Assembly: GCA_015478675.1 (NCBI GenBank)
Contig: JADMIH010000172.1
Span: forward strand, 1-7,977
Length of the DNA stretch: 7,977 nucleotides
Source of the DNA: Chloroflexota bacterium
GTDB taxonomy: Bacteria > Chloroflexota > Chloroflexia > QHBQ01 > JADMIH01
Direction of reading: 5' to 3'
Position numbers and translations under genes: made by a program. Below are positions 1 to 6,652 of the stretch, piece after piece. Position 1 is the first letter of the stretch. Each line of letters begins with the position of its first letter. The notes below the pieces were generated by a model that made no database searches, was not told where the DNA came from, and saw nothing but the letters and a program-made list of their open reading frames with translations.

Positions 1-1082
1 ACCGCAAGCGCATCATGATCTTTACAGACCTGGCGCGCGCTCTCATTATAGCTTCCATTCCTCTTTTCGCGATCTTTGGCACACTCTCGGTGTGGTGGAT
101 CTATGTTGTTGGCTTCCTGAGCTCTACTCTCTCTATCTGCTTCGACTCGGCTGAGTTTGCGGCCATTCCCAGCCTTGTAAGCCAGGACGACCTCGTCACA
201 GCCAACGGGCGTATACAGGCCAGCTACTCGGCCGCCTCGGTGGGTGGCCCGCTGCTGGCGGCTCTCCTTATCGCTTTCATGCCGATCTACGACGTAATCT
301 TCTTCGATGCAGTTTCGTTCCTTCTGTCGTCTATGTCGCTCCTCATCATCAGGAGCAGTTTCAACATCACAAAGGAGCGCAAGCAAACGAGCATCCGCAC
401 CGACATTGTGGAAGGGCTGCGCTACGTGCTGGGGCACCCTGTACTGCGAGCGATCTCACTTATGATGGCGATGGTAAACTTTGTGGCCAGCACTGTGCAG
501 GCGCAGATTGTGCTTTTCGCCAAGAACCAGCTCGCGGCTACCGACTCGGAGGTCGGCTTGCTCAGGGCGGCAGGAAGCATCGGGGTTGTCGTCCTTGCCC
601 TGGCGGCAGGCCCGCTCCGCAAACGTTACCCCTTTAGCCGGGTGGCTCTCGGGGCGCTGATGCTCGAAGGGGTGGTAACGGTGGTGCTGGCCTTCACACC
701 CTATTACTGGGCCGCCTTGCCTCTGATGGCCCTGATGTCGGGCCTTGGCATACTCTTCAACATCAATACAGGCAGTCTGCGGCAAGCGATTGTGCCTAAT
801 CACATGCTGGCCCGGGTGATGAGCATAGCAGGCGTACTCGCCTGGTCGGCTATTCCGGTGGGCACTTTCCTCGGGGGTATCGCTATTGACCGGACCAAAA
901 ATGTGTCGCTGGTGTACGCTGTGATAGGAGTCTTGACCTTCCTCATACCCCTGGGCTTCTCATTCACCGCGCTGGGCCACGCCGAGCGCTACCTGCCGAA
1001 GAAAGAGCCTCCTGAAAAGTTAGAGAGAACGCTGCCCGAAGAAGAAGCTATAAGAGAAGAAATGGGCCCTGCGGCGGTGTAA
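1..1082 (+). CDS. MFS exporter, MFS_3 type, 5'-truncated by the window edge
   Basis: This is the C-terminal part of a major facilitator superfamily transporter of the MFS_3 / EntS-like group, inner-membrane proton-coupled exporters. The frame is open from base 3 (R-K-R-I before the Met at 15), so the Met at 15 is internal. Roughly 65-75 N-terminal residues, the first two helices, lie outside the window. Counting from that Met, hydrophobic helices lie near 8-45, 74-112, 145-170, 180-198, 207-228, 231-250, 268-290 and 297-320. Family-like features are EFAAIPSLV...LVTANGRIQAS (47-70) followed by GGPLLAALL, and VPNHMLARVMS (260-270) after TM10. A charged, Glu-rich tail (321-355) ends the protein. 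The gene converges on def with 26 bp between stop codons. The substrate cannot be read from the sequence. The family call is confident. Confidence 0.9.
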   Translation, partial: RKRIMIFTDLARALIIASIPLFAIFGTLSVWWIYVVGFLSSTLSICFDSAEFAAIPSLVSQDDLVTANGRIQASYSAASVGGPLLAALLIAFMPIYDVIFFDAVSFLLSSMSLLIIRSSFNITKERKQTSIRTDIVEGLRYVLGHPVLRAISLMMAMVNFVASTVQAQIVLFAKNQLAATDSEVGLLRAAGSIGVVVLALAAGPLRKRYPFSRVALGALMLEGVVTVVLAFTPYYWAALPLMALMSGLGILFNINTGSLRQAIVPNHMLARVMSIAGVLAWSAIPVGTFLGGIAIDRTKNVSLVYAVIGVLTFLIPLGFSFTALGHAERYLPKKEPPEKLERTLPEEEAIREEMGPAAV

Positions 1083-1108
1083 GTTAGGCGCGCGATGAGT
1101 TGCGTGCC

Positions 1109-1639
1109 TCACACCTCAAGCATCTCCACTTCTTCCTCTGCGGTTTGCGGGCTGATTTTGCGCAAAGTGCTGATGTCTACTATGCGGTCCGTGAAGAGAA
1201 CTCCATCAAGGTGGTCAATCTCATGCTGGAGGACGCGGGCAAAGTAATCCTGGGCCTTGATACGCACCTCTTTCCCCTCAGGCGTCTGGCCCTTGACGGT
1301 GATGGAAACGTGGCGCGGCACCTCGCCTACCCAGCCCGGGATACTGAGGCACCCCTCGGTGTCGGTGCAGGTTTCTTCGCTTGCTTTGACTATTTCGGGG
1401 TTGCAGAGCGCCACCTTGAAGCCTCGCTCCCCTTCTCTGCGGTCAGGCTCCACCTCCGCTACCAGCAGCCTGATAGATAGCCCTATCTGCGGCGCGGCCA
1501 GCCCCACTCCAACGGCGGAGTGCATAGTCTCAAACATATTGCCCACCAGCTTGCGCAGTTTCGCATCAAAAGTCTTGATCCTCCTGGCTTTCATTCGCAA
1601 GATCGGATCCGGGTCCATTTTCACTTCAAGTATCGCCAT
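1109..1639 (-). CDS. def: Peptide deformylase
   Basis: Cytoplasmic metalloenzyme (176 aa) that removes the N-formyl group from nascent proteins. All three family motifs are intact: motif I GVGLAAPQIG (44-53), motif II EGCLS (95-99) and motif III HEIDH (139-143). Expected metal ligands are C97, H139 and H143, the catalytic acid is E140, and Q51 is the oxyanion glutamine. Length is normal. The ATG at 1639 has a GAGGA Shine-Dalgarno at 1647-1651 with 7-nt spacing, and a good promoter lies about 50 nt upstream (1691-1718). priA lies upstream on the same strand, the widely conserved priA-def order, but 441 bp of repeat-rich DNA separates them, so def is probably transcribed on its own. The usual downstream partner fmt is absent; a convergent MFS gene occupies that place. 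Confidence 0.97.
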   Translation of the reverse strand: MAILEVKMDPDPILRMKARRIKTFDAKLRKLVGNMFETMHSAVGVGLAAPQIGLSIRLLVAEVEPDRREGERGFKVALCNPEIVKASEETCTDTEGCLSIPGWVGEVPRHVSITVKGQTPEGKEVRIKAQDYFARVLQHEIDHLDGVLFTDRIVDISTLRKISPQTAEEEVEMLEV

Positions 1640-1690
1640 TCTCGTATCCTCAATATTTTGTGAATCAACATGTAAGCCTATATACCACTA

Positions 1691-1718
1691 ATTATGGGCA
1701 ATTTTCCCGCTTTGTCAA
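1691..1718 (-). promoter_or_regulatory. Sigma70-type promoter of def
   Basis: On the minus strand, an exact TTGACA -35 box (1713-1718) is followed by a 16-bp spacer and CATAAT as the -10 box (1691-1696, 5 of 6 matches). Transcription would start near 1684 and give a leader of about 45 nt ending in the def Shine-Dalgarno. The -35 box ends two bases from the direct repeat (1720-1729) that flanks the palindromic element, so the element sits just upstream of a complete promoter. Boxes are seen directly; activity is inferred. Confidence 0.7.
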
Positions 1719-1732
1719 AGTAGTGCGTAGTG

Positions 1733-1992
1733 GTAAGGGTTCAGAGTAAGCCATGACCCTGTGGGCCACCATTACGAATGGAAATACGAGTGATTTAGCA
1801 CCGCTCTATACTACTACCCTTCTCATTTTTAGAGGAGTTGAGGTGGAGCAATCTTCAAGGGGTAGCGCTCACCTACCCTCACCCCCAACGCACCCTCACC
1901 CCATGGAGGGAGAGGGGCTAAGGGGGCTAGCTCCCTCTCCCTCCATGGGGTGAGGGGAGGGACGCCCCTGCACCCCAACTCTGAACAGTTAC
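1733..1992. repeat. MITE-like palindromic element, copy A
   Basis: An intergenic element of about 260 bp between def and priA. Its ends form an imperfect inverted repeat: 1733-1747 matches the reverse complement of 1978-1992 at 13 of 15 positions. The 10-bp word GTAGTGCGTA lies just outside both ends (1720-1729 and 1995-2004), which could be a target-site duplication. Inside are GTGGAGCAATCTTC (1843-1856) followed by GGGGTA, then the word ACGCACCCTCACCCCATG (1888-1905), which opens a perfect stem. The same words in the same order and orientation occur in copy B at 7812-7977. Copy A differs in having about 93 extra bases between the terminal word and GTGGAGC, and it lacks the right-hand outer arm. 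It has no credible ORF. Relatedness to copy B is seen directly; mobility is inferred. Confidence 0.6.
1893..1956. repeat. 24-bp perfect hairpin in copy A
   Basis: Bases 1893-1916 are the exact reverse complement of 1933-1956, giving a 24-bp G/C-rich stem with a 16-nt loop. The arm begins CCCTCACCCCATGGAGGG. Neither strand has a following T-run, so it is not a classical intrinsic terminator, though a stem this strong could slow polymerase or stabilise 3' ends of priA transcripts. Confidence 0.85.
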
Positions 1993-2004
1993 GCGTAGTG
2001 CGTA

Positions 2005-2080
2005 AGGAGCTATGGGCGTGGGCGTAGCACCTTCAGCCCCAACTTCTCCCATCATGCGCTACGCACCACGAGCCTGCCGC
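2005..2080. other. Short gap rich in GCGTAG words, downstream of priA
   Basis: The remainder of the priA-def gap has no ORF. It contains a 7-bp inverted repeat, GCGTAGC (2022-2028) with GCTACGC (2058-2064), separated by 29 nt. Its sequence words overlap the GTGCGTAG-type words at 1720-1730 and 1995-2004. No T-run follows on the priA strand, so a terminator role is not supported. Confidence 0.4.
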
Positions 2081-4873
2081 TTACAAAAGGCTCATCGGGT
2101 CAACATCGAGGGACCAGCCAGGCCCCGGGTAGAAGCCATCGAGCAGGGGGGCAACGTCATCAGCGCGGATTAGCACCTGCCAGCGGTAGCGCCCGCGCAC
2201 TTTGTGCGTGAAGCAGGGCACAGGCCCAAGCACGTCTACGGCTCCATAGGATGATCTATAGCTTTCGGCAAGCTGCTCGGCTCTGTGGCGCAGGTGGCGA
2301 GCTACTATATTGGCCTCTTGCTCGCAACGCTCATCGCTGGCCGAGGTATATACCAGGCGGGCGAGCTGGCCGTACGGCGGGTAGCCATGTTCGGCGCGGA
2401 AGCGTATCTCACCATCATAAAAACCCCGGTAGTCATGGCGCGAGGCGGCTTCGATAGCGTAGTGCTCAGGGTTGAAGGTTTGCACGATCACCCGGCTGTG
2501 GCGGCTCTCCGTGCGCCTTCCTGCTCGGCCCGCCACTTGCATGAGGAGTTGTAGGCTGCGTTCAGGGGCGCGGAAGTCGGGGAGGAAAAGCCCTGTGTCG
2601 GCGCTTACCACGCCCACCAGCGTCACACGCGCTATGTCTAACCCTTTGGCGATCATCTGAGTGCCTACCAGCACATCCGCCTCGCCCCTTGTGAACATCT
2701 CCATCATATCCGTGTGGCCGCCCTGCCTGGAAGCTGTATCACGGTCCCAGCGTAACACTCTGACCCTGGGAAAGAGCTGCGCCACCTCATCAACCACCTT
2801 TTGCGTGCCGACCCCGAACCCTCGGATCGCACCGCCGCACTTCGGGCAGTGGCGCATGGTGAGAGAGTAGGCGTTACAGCGGTGACACAGGAGGCCGTAA
2901 ATGTCGGCATGGTATACAAGAGGCACATCGCACCTGTGGCACATAGGTACATAGCCGCACTCACGGCAAAGGAGAAAGCTATTGCTGCCACGCCTGTTCA
3001 GGTAAAGGATAGCCTGCTCACGCCTGGCAAGAGTAGTATCGAGGAGAGATTGCAAGGTGCGACTGAAGAGCGAATTGTTGCCGGAGCGCAACTCCGCCCG
3101 CATATCTACAACTTGCACAGGAGGCATCGGCAGTTCAGTAATAAGCTCGGAGCCATTGCGGGCGCGGCGGCGCCCCACGCGGGTTGGCAGCGAGAGGAGG
3201 CTGTACTCTCCCTTCTGAGCGCGATAATAGGTCGCCAGGTCGGGCGTGGCGCTGCCCAGAATAACCACAGCGCCCGCGAGGGCCGCGCGTTGCAGCGCCA
3301 CGTCGCGGGCGTGGTAGCGCGGCGAGTGGTCTTGCTGCTTGTAAGCCCACTCGTGCTCTTCGTCCACTACTACCAACCCCAACCGGGGCAGGGGCGCGAA
3401 TACAGCCGAGCGCGAGCCAACGACGATATCCGCCTGCCCCGCGCGTATTCTGCGCCACTCATCGAACTGTTGGCCCGCCGATAGCTGGCTATGTATCAGA
3501 GCTACTCTGCCCGGAAAGCGTGAGGCGAAGCGATGCACTGCCTGAGGGGTGAGTGAAATCTCAGGCACGAGCACGAGGGCTTGCTTGCCCATACGCAGTG
3601 CCATGCCAATCGCCCGCAGATATATCTCTGTTTTGCCGCTGCCCGTTACTCCGTGCAGCAGAAAAACGCTTGTTGCTGTGGAGGCTTCTGCTCTGGTCGG
3701 CTCATCAACGTTGCTCCCCAGTTGGCGCAAAGCCCCCGCCACCGCGCGCCAGGCAACAGACTGAGCAGAGGTAAGGGGGGGAGGCTCGTCGTTAGGAGAG
3801 GAAGCGGTAGGCGGCACGGCCTTGCGGTAGACCATCCGCTCCGATAGCTCAACCAGCCCTTTGCGCTCAAGAGCAGCCACAGTTGAGGAGGTAGCGCCGG
3901 TATGTAGATAAAGGTCGCGCAGCAGAAGCCAGCCAGGCTCTTCGCCCCTTGCTGCTTCATCATCCGGTAGTGGGGTCTTTGCGCCTGCGAGGCTGTTGTG
4001 CCCGCCGTTGCCGGCCCAGTTGCTCTTGAGAGGCTGCGAAGAGATGCGCTTCAGCAGCCAGTCGAGAGCGGCTGCCTGGATAGGAGCACGCTCGGCGGCG
4101 GCGCGCAGGGCCTCCGCGGCGTCGTCCTGCGATACAGCCAGGCGAATAATCCGCTCCTGTTGAGGTCGAGAGCGGGGCGAAGGCAATTCGGTGCGCCGCG
4201 TAACCAGCCCGTCGCGCTCAAGCCCGCGCAGTGCCGCGTCTAGCCCTGATGCCGCGCCTCTGTAACGGCGCTTGAGCTTGGAGAGAGTCAAGGTATTCTT
4301 GGGAGCCGCATCGAGGAGCGATACCACCTGCTGCTGCCTCCGCCCCAGGGCCGCTATCAACCCACCATCGTCTCTATACTCCCCGCGCTCTTCGCCTCCT
4401 GATGCGGCTGTAGTTGAGAGACCAACAGTGGTAATAGCCCGCCGCGCTACTCCCGGCGGCAACATAGGCGCAATTGCCTGCCAGAGCGTGCACCTGTAGT
4501 AACGTGAAATCCACTGAGCCAGAGAGAGCATAGCGGGCGAAAGGACAGGGCTGCTGTCTACGATCCGCCAGATAGGGAGCGTAAGTTGCGCAGGTGAGCT
4601 ACCCGCTATCTCCACGATCACCCCGTATGTGGGCTTCCCGCGCAGAGGCACAAGCACCAGCTGTCCAGGCGCGGCACTGCTCCGGAACTGTGGAGGCACG
4701 TGGTAGTGCAAGAGCAACCCCAACCCCCGGTTCTCACTGCGCAGGCCACCTACCCCAGCTTGCCCGCTCAACTGGGTGTTAGCGTGGCCCCCCTGGTCCA
4801 GGACAACAACTGCGTAAATAGGCTCTTTCTCCAACTCCAAATGCCTTCCGATTTGTTGGCGACCGTATCCCAA
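2081..4873 (-). CDS. priA: Primosomal protein N' (replication restart helicase PriA)
   Basis: Superfamily 2 3'-to-5' helicase that recognises stalled or collapsed forks and starts reloading of the replicative helicase. At 930 aa it is longer than usual (732 in E. coli). Visible parts: 3'-DNA-binding domain (about 19-107), winged-helix/linker region (about 175-350), Walker A GVTGSGKT (408-415), DEEH box (504-507), GSATPD (540-545), eight zinc-binding cysteines (C636, 639, 645, 648, 663, 666, 676, 679), VGTQMIAKG (736-744) and QVAGRAGR (779-786). Extra length comes from polar inserts near 27-50, 155-175, 281-312 and 352-400. The start is TTG at 4873 with GAGGG at 4881-4885. An alternative TTG at 4834 has GGAAGG at 4844-4849 (9-nt spacing), lies just before the conserved I-Y-A-V-V strand and would give 917 aa. 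Function is certain; the start is not. Confidence 0.97.
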   Translation of the reverse strand: MGYGRQQIGRHLELEKEPIYAVVVLDQGGHANTQLSGQAGVGGLRSENRGLGLLLHYHVPPQFRSSAAPGQLVLVPLRGKPTYGVIVEIAGSSPAQLTLPIWRIVDSSPVLSPAMLSLAQWISRYYRCTLWQAIAPMLPPGVARRAITTVGLSTTAASGGEERGEYRDDGGLIAALGRRQQQVVSLLDAAPKNTLTLSKLKRRYRGAASGLDAALRGLERDGLVTRRTELPSPRSRPQQERIIRLAVSQDDAAEALRAAAERAPIQAAALDWLLKRISSQPLKSNWAGNGGHNSLAGAKTPLPDDEAARGEEPGWLLLRDLYLHTGATSSTVAALERKGLVELSERMVYRKAVPPTASSPNDEPPPLTSAQSVAWRAVAGALRQLGSNVDEPTRAEASTATSVFLLHGVTGSGKTEIYLRAIGMALRMGKQALVLVPEISLTPQAVHRFASRFPGRVALIHSQLSAGQQFDEWRRIRAGQADIVVGSRSAVFAPLPRLGLVVVDEEHEWAYKQQDHSPRYHARDVALQRAALAGAVVILGSATPDLATYYRAQKGEYSLLSLPTRVGRRRARNGSELITELPMPPVQVVDMRAELRSGNNSLFSRTLQSLLDTTLARREQAILYLNRRGSNSFLLCRECGYVPMCHRCDVPLVYHADIYGLLCHRCNAYSLTMRHCPKCGGAIRGFGVGTQKVVDEVAQLFPRVRVLRWDRDTASRQGGHTDMMEMFTRGEADVLVGTQMIAKGLDIARVTLVGVVSADTGLFLPDFRAPERSLQLLMQVAGRAGRRTESRHSRVIVQTFNPEHYAIEAASRHDYRGFYDGEIRFRAEHGYPPYGQLARLVYTSASDERCEQEANIVARHLRHRAEQLAESYRSSYGAVDVLGPVPCFTHKVRGRYRWQVLIRADDVAPLLDGFYPGPGWSLDVDPMSLL

Positions 4874-4893
4874 CCCCTGACCCTCGTCCCTAA

Positions 4894-4921
4894 ATTATAA
4901 CTCACCTTACGTGGTGTACAA
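4894..4921 (-). promoter_or_regulatory. Candidate promoter of priA
   Basis: An exact TATAAT (4894-4899 on the minus strand) lies 16 bp below a weak -35, TTGTAC (4916-4921, only TTG matching). A start near 4887 would leave about 14 nt before the TTG at 4873, with its Shine-Dalgarno almost at the RNA end. The later TTG at 4834 would have a more normal leader of about 50 nt, so the promoter mildly favours the shorter protein. Confidence 0.5.
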
Positions 4922-4935
4922 CTCGTGGCGGGATA

Positions 4936-5022
4936 AGCGAAGCGCAAAGGAGGCAGAGACACAACAGGGTTCGGGGAGCACAGACGCAAAGGCAAGGGCG
5001 CGAAATAAAGAACTTCGCGCCT
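4936..5022. repeat. Degenerate CTCTGC/CTTTGCG-word intergenic repeat with small hairpin
   Basis: Read on the minus strand, this C39-priA gap is rich in short words such as CTTTGCG, TCTGTG and CTCTGC, similar in style to the perfect hairpin at 6951-6996. An 8-bp perfect stem, GGCGCGAA (4997-5004) with TTCGCGCC (5014-5021), has a 9-nt loop and lies about 70 nt beyond the C39 stop. It could be a weak terminator for that gene, but no clear U-tract follows. Confidence 0.4.
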
Positions 5023-5092
5023 CTACATCTTCGTACTTCGGTCTTAGCTTATTAGCGAACGCTTGTGCGCGCCCGGGTGCCGGTGCACTTCT

Positions 5093-5779
5093 CTAATTGG
5101 TTGTTTTCGGGTGGATCAGTAGCGACATCTGATCGAAGTAGCTCCAGCGCCGAAGGAATGAAGCCCAATCGGTATAGTACTTGCCTCCGTTACCAACATC
5201 CATCACATGCACACCGGCGTCGTCATAGCCATAGACCACCACAGTATGCTCCCCAGGTACTAGCTTGAAGGTATCGCCTTCGTAACTTTCCTTGTATACA
5301 GGTCGCTCTTGTTTGCCCGCAGTGGTCCAGACCACGACGGGGTGCCCCTGGTTAATCTCTGACTTCAGACGGCTAACTCCACCGTAGAAAACGGTAGCGT
5401 CATAACCATGACGTTCCAATACAGGCACAAGCGCTTCGGGGTAGACGCCGTAGTCATTGATACCGCCGAACTCGCCAAATATATCGCCTCTGAACCCCAG
5501 GTGGGGGTTTGGGCTGCTTGGCACTTCGCTTATGAAATGGTCCTGCCCCACCAGCTCCCCACCCCAGAATAGGGTTACTACGGCGGCAGCGGTATACTCG
5601 CAACTCAAGCTATACCACTGTTTTACAGAAGGCACTCCACTGATCAACACCTCTTTGCTTTGAGCGGCAACCATCCTCGGTTGGGCAGCGAATGGAGACA
5701 ACAGCCCCAGCAGCAGGCCCAGAGAAGCTATGACTCGCCACTGCCCTGCTGAGCTCTTACGCATCTTCATACCAAACAT
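5093..5779 (-). CDS. Secreted C39-like cysteine peptidase (Peptidase_C39_2 type)
   Basis: A 228-aa exported protein. A basic start and a hydrophobic stretch (about 16-32) form a signal peptide, with likely cleavage after V-A-A at 37-39. The mature part is a papain-fold C39-like domain. VKQWYSLSCEYTAAA (52-66) supplies the oxyanion glutamine Q54 and nucleophile C60, with the papain-like spacing of six. GEHTVVVYGYDD (176-187) gives catalytic H178, and D194 in HVMDVGNGG is the candidate third residue. No transmembrane transporter part or bacteriocin-leader context is present, so it is unlikely to be an ABC-linked C39 exporter peptidase. The ATG at 5779 has GGAGG at 5786-5790 (6-nt spacing). It follows the DUF305 gene by 114 bp on the same strand with no obvious terminator or strong promoter between, so co-transcription is plausible. 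The substrate is unknown. Confidence 0.8.
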   Translation of the reverse strand: MFGMKMRKSSAGQWRVIASLGLLLGLLSPFAAQPRMVAAQSKEVLISGVPSVKQWYSLSCEYTAAAVVTLFWGGELVGQDHFISEVPSSPNPHLGFRGDIFGEFGGINDYGVYPEALVPVLERHGYDATVFYGGVSRLKSEINQGHPVVVWTTAGKQERPVYKESYEGDTFKLVPGEHTVVVYGYDDAGVHVMDVGNGGKYYTDWASFLRRWSYFDQMSLLIHPKTTN

Positions 5780-5893
5780 AACGAACCTCCATCATTTGTC
5801 ATGTATGAGAGTGGAGTAGGGCTGCCCCACGGTTTATAGCTTCTGAGCGCGCTATAGCCTTTTGCTTGCCGCTCGTTTGTTTGGAGTCCGCGG

Positions 5894-6652
5894 TCAGGAC
5901 CTTCTGCGCACCACGAGACCCCCCATGAGTATGCTCCCAGCCAACACCAGTGGCACAGCCAACCAGAAGGCGAATGCAGTGCCGTCGCTGCCGCCGGTGC
6001 TAGGCATTCCAACCGGCATAGGAGCAGGTTGGCTGGCGTCAATGTTGTACCACGCCTTGAGCCAGCCCGTGAACTCCTGCTTCTCACTGGTTTGAGAGCT
6101 GATTACGTTCTGGGCGAGCGTCTTCAACTCCTGGTGAGTAGCGCGGTCAGGTGCGAGTTGAGCCATCTCGATTGCGCTCGTATGGTGCATTATCATCATA
6201 CTAAGGAACTGCTTATCGAAATCGTCCCCTTTCAAGTTGCCCAGGTTCATAATATCCGACGGACCCATGCCGGGCGCGGGGGTCATCGCGTTCGGAATCG
6301 GAGTGGCATTGTACCACGCCTTGAGCCAGCCTGTCATCTGGCTGATCTCTTGTGCCTGAGAAGCGATAATCGTTTGGGCGGCGTCTTTCACTTCCTGGTG
6401 GTTGGCGTTTGTAGCAGCATACTGAGCCATGGTAATCGCCATCGTATGGTGCATTATCATCATGCTCATGAACTGTATCTCGAAGTCTTGACCTGTAAGG
6501 CTTCTGAGTTTGTCCATGTCGCTTTGTGTTTGCCGCGCAGGACCGGCGACGACGGATGTTGGTCTCAGCACAACCAAACCAAGCACGGTGACGGCCAATA
6601 TCATCGCGCTCACGACTCCAATAGTGCTGCCGGGTCTTCTGTTCAGTTTCAC
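5894..6652 (-). CDS. Membrane-anchored protein with two tandem DUF305 domains
   Basis: A 252-aa exported protein. The order is an N-terminal hydrophobic signal/anchor (11-29), DUF305 domain 1 (about 45-115), a Pro/Met-rich linker, DUF305 domain 2 (about 132-203), then MPSTG (216-220), a hydrophobic helix (about 226-247) and an RRRS end. The tail matches the layout of an LPXTG-like sorting signal. Each domain has the Met/His-rich core (F-M/L-SMMIMHHT at 61-70 and 149-158) and a matching HQE...GWLKAWYN helix (85-115 and 173-203). DUF305 proteins are four-helix ferritin-like proteins. Some, such as cyanobacterial CopM, bind copper or silver outside the cytoplasm, so metal binding is likely but inferred. 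The start is GTG at 6652 with AAGGAG at 6661-6666 (8-nt spacing). A nearer ATG is out of frame, and an in-frame stop lies upstream. The C39 gene follows after 114 bp. Confidence 0.88.
   Translation of the reverse strand: MKLNRRPGSTIGVVSAMILAVTVLGLVVLRPTSVVAGPARQTQSDMDKLRSLTGQDFEIQFMSMMIMHHTMAITMAQYAATNANHQEVKDAAQTIIASQAQEISQMTGWLKAWYNATPIPNAMTPAPGMGPSDIMNLGNLKGDDFDKQFLSMMIMHHTSAIEMAQLAPDRATHQELKTLAQNVISSQTSEKQEFTGWLKAWYNIDASQPAPMPVGMPSTGGSDGTAFAFWLAVPLVLAGSILMGGLVVRRRS
6045..6463 (-). repeat. Direct repeats from internal gene duplication (264-bp period)
   Basis: Two pairs of near-identical blocks within the DUF305 gene are offset by exactly 264 bp (88 codons). Bases 6045-6067 equal 6309-6331 over 23 bp (coding the GWLKAWYN helix). 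Bases 6178-6199 equal 6442-6463 over 22 bp (coding the MMIMHHT core). Synonymous identity this long suggests a fairly recent duplication, gene conversion, or strong constraint on both sequence and codons. Confidence 0.85.

Noticed and set aside
1087..1108. Stem-loop just after the MFS stop as a terminator
   Set aside because: The 8-bp stem needs two G-U pairs and no T-run follows, so it is too weak to call.
1257..1691. 144-codon + strand open frame over def
   Set aside because: It is antisense to all three deformylase motifs and crosses the def promoter.
2801..3484. 227-codon open frame on the + strand inside priA
   Set aside because: It lies antisense to the intact zinc-binding and helicase core of PriA and has no domain-like sequence. 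It is a by-product of GC-rich codon use.
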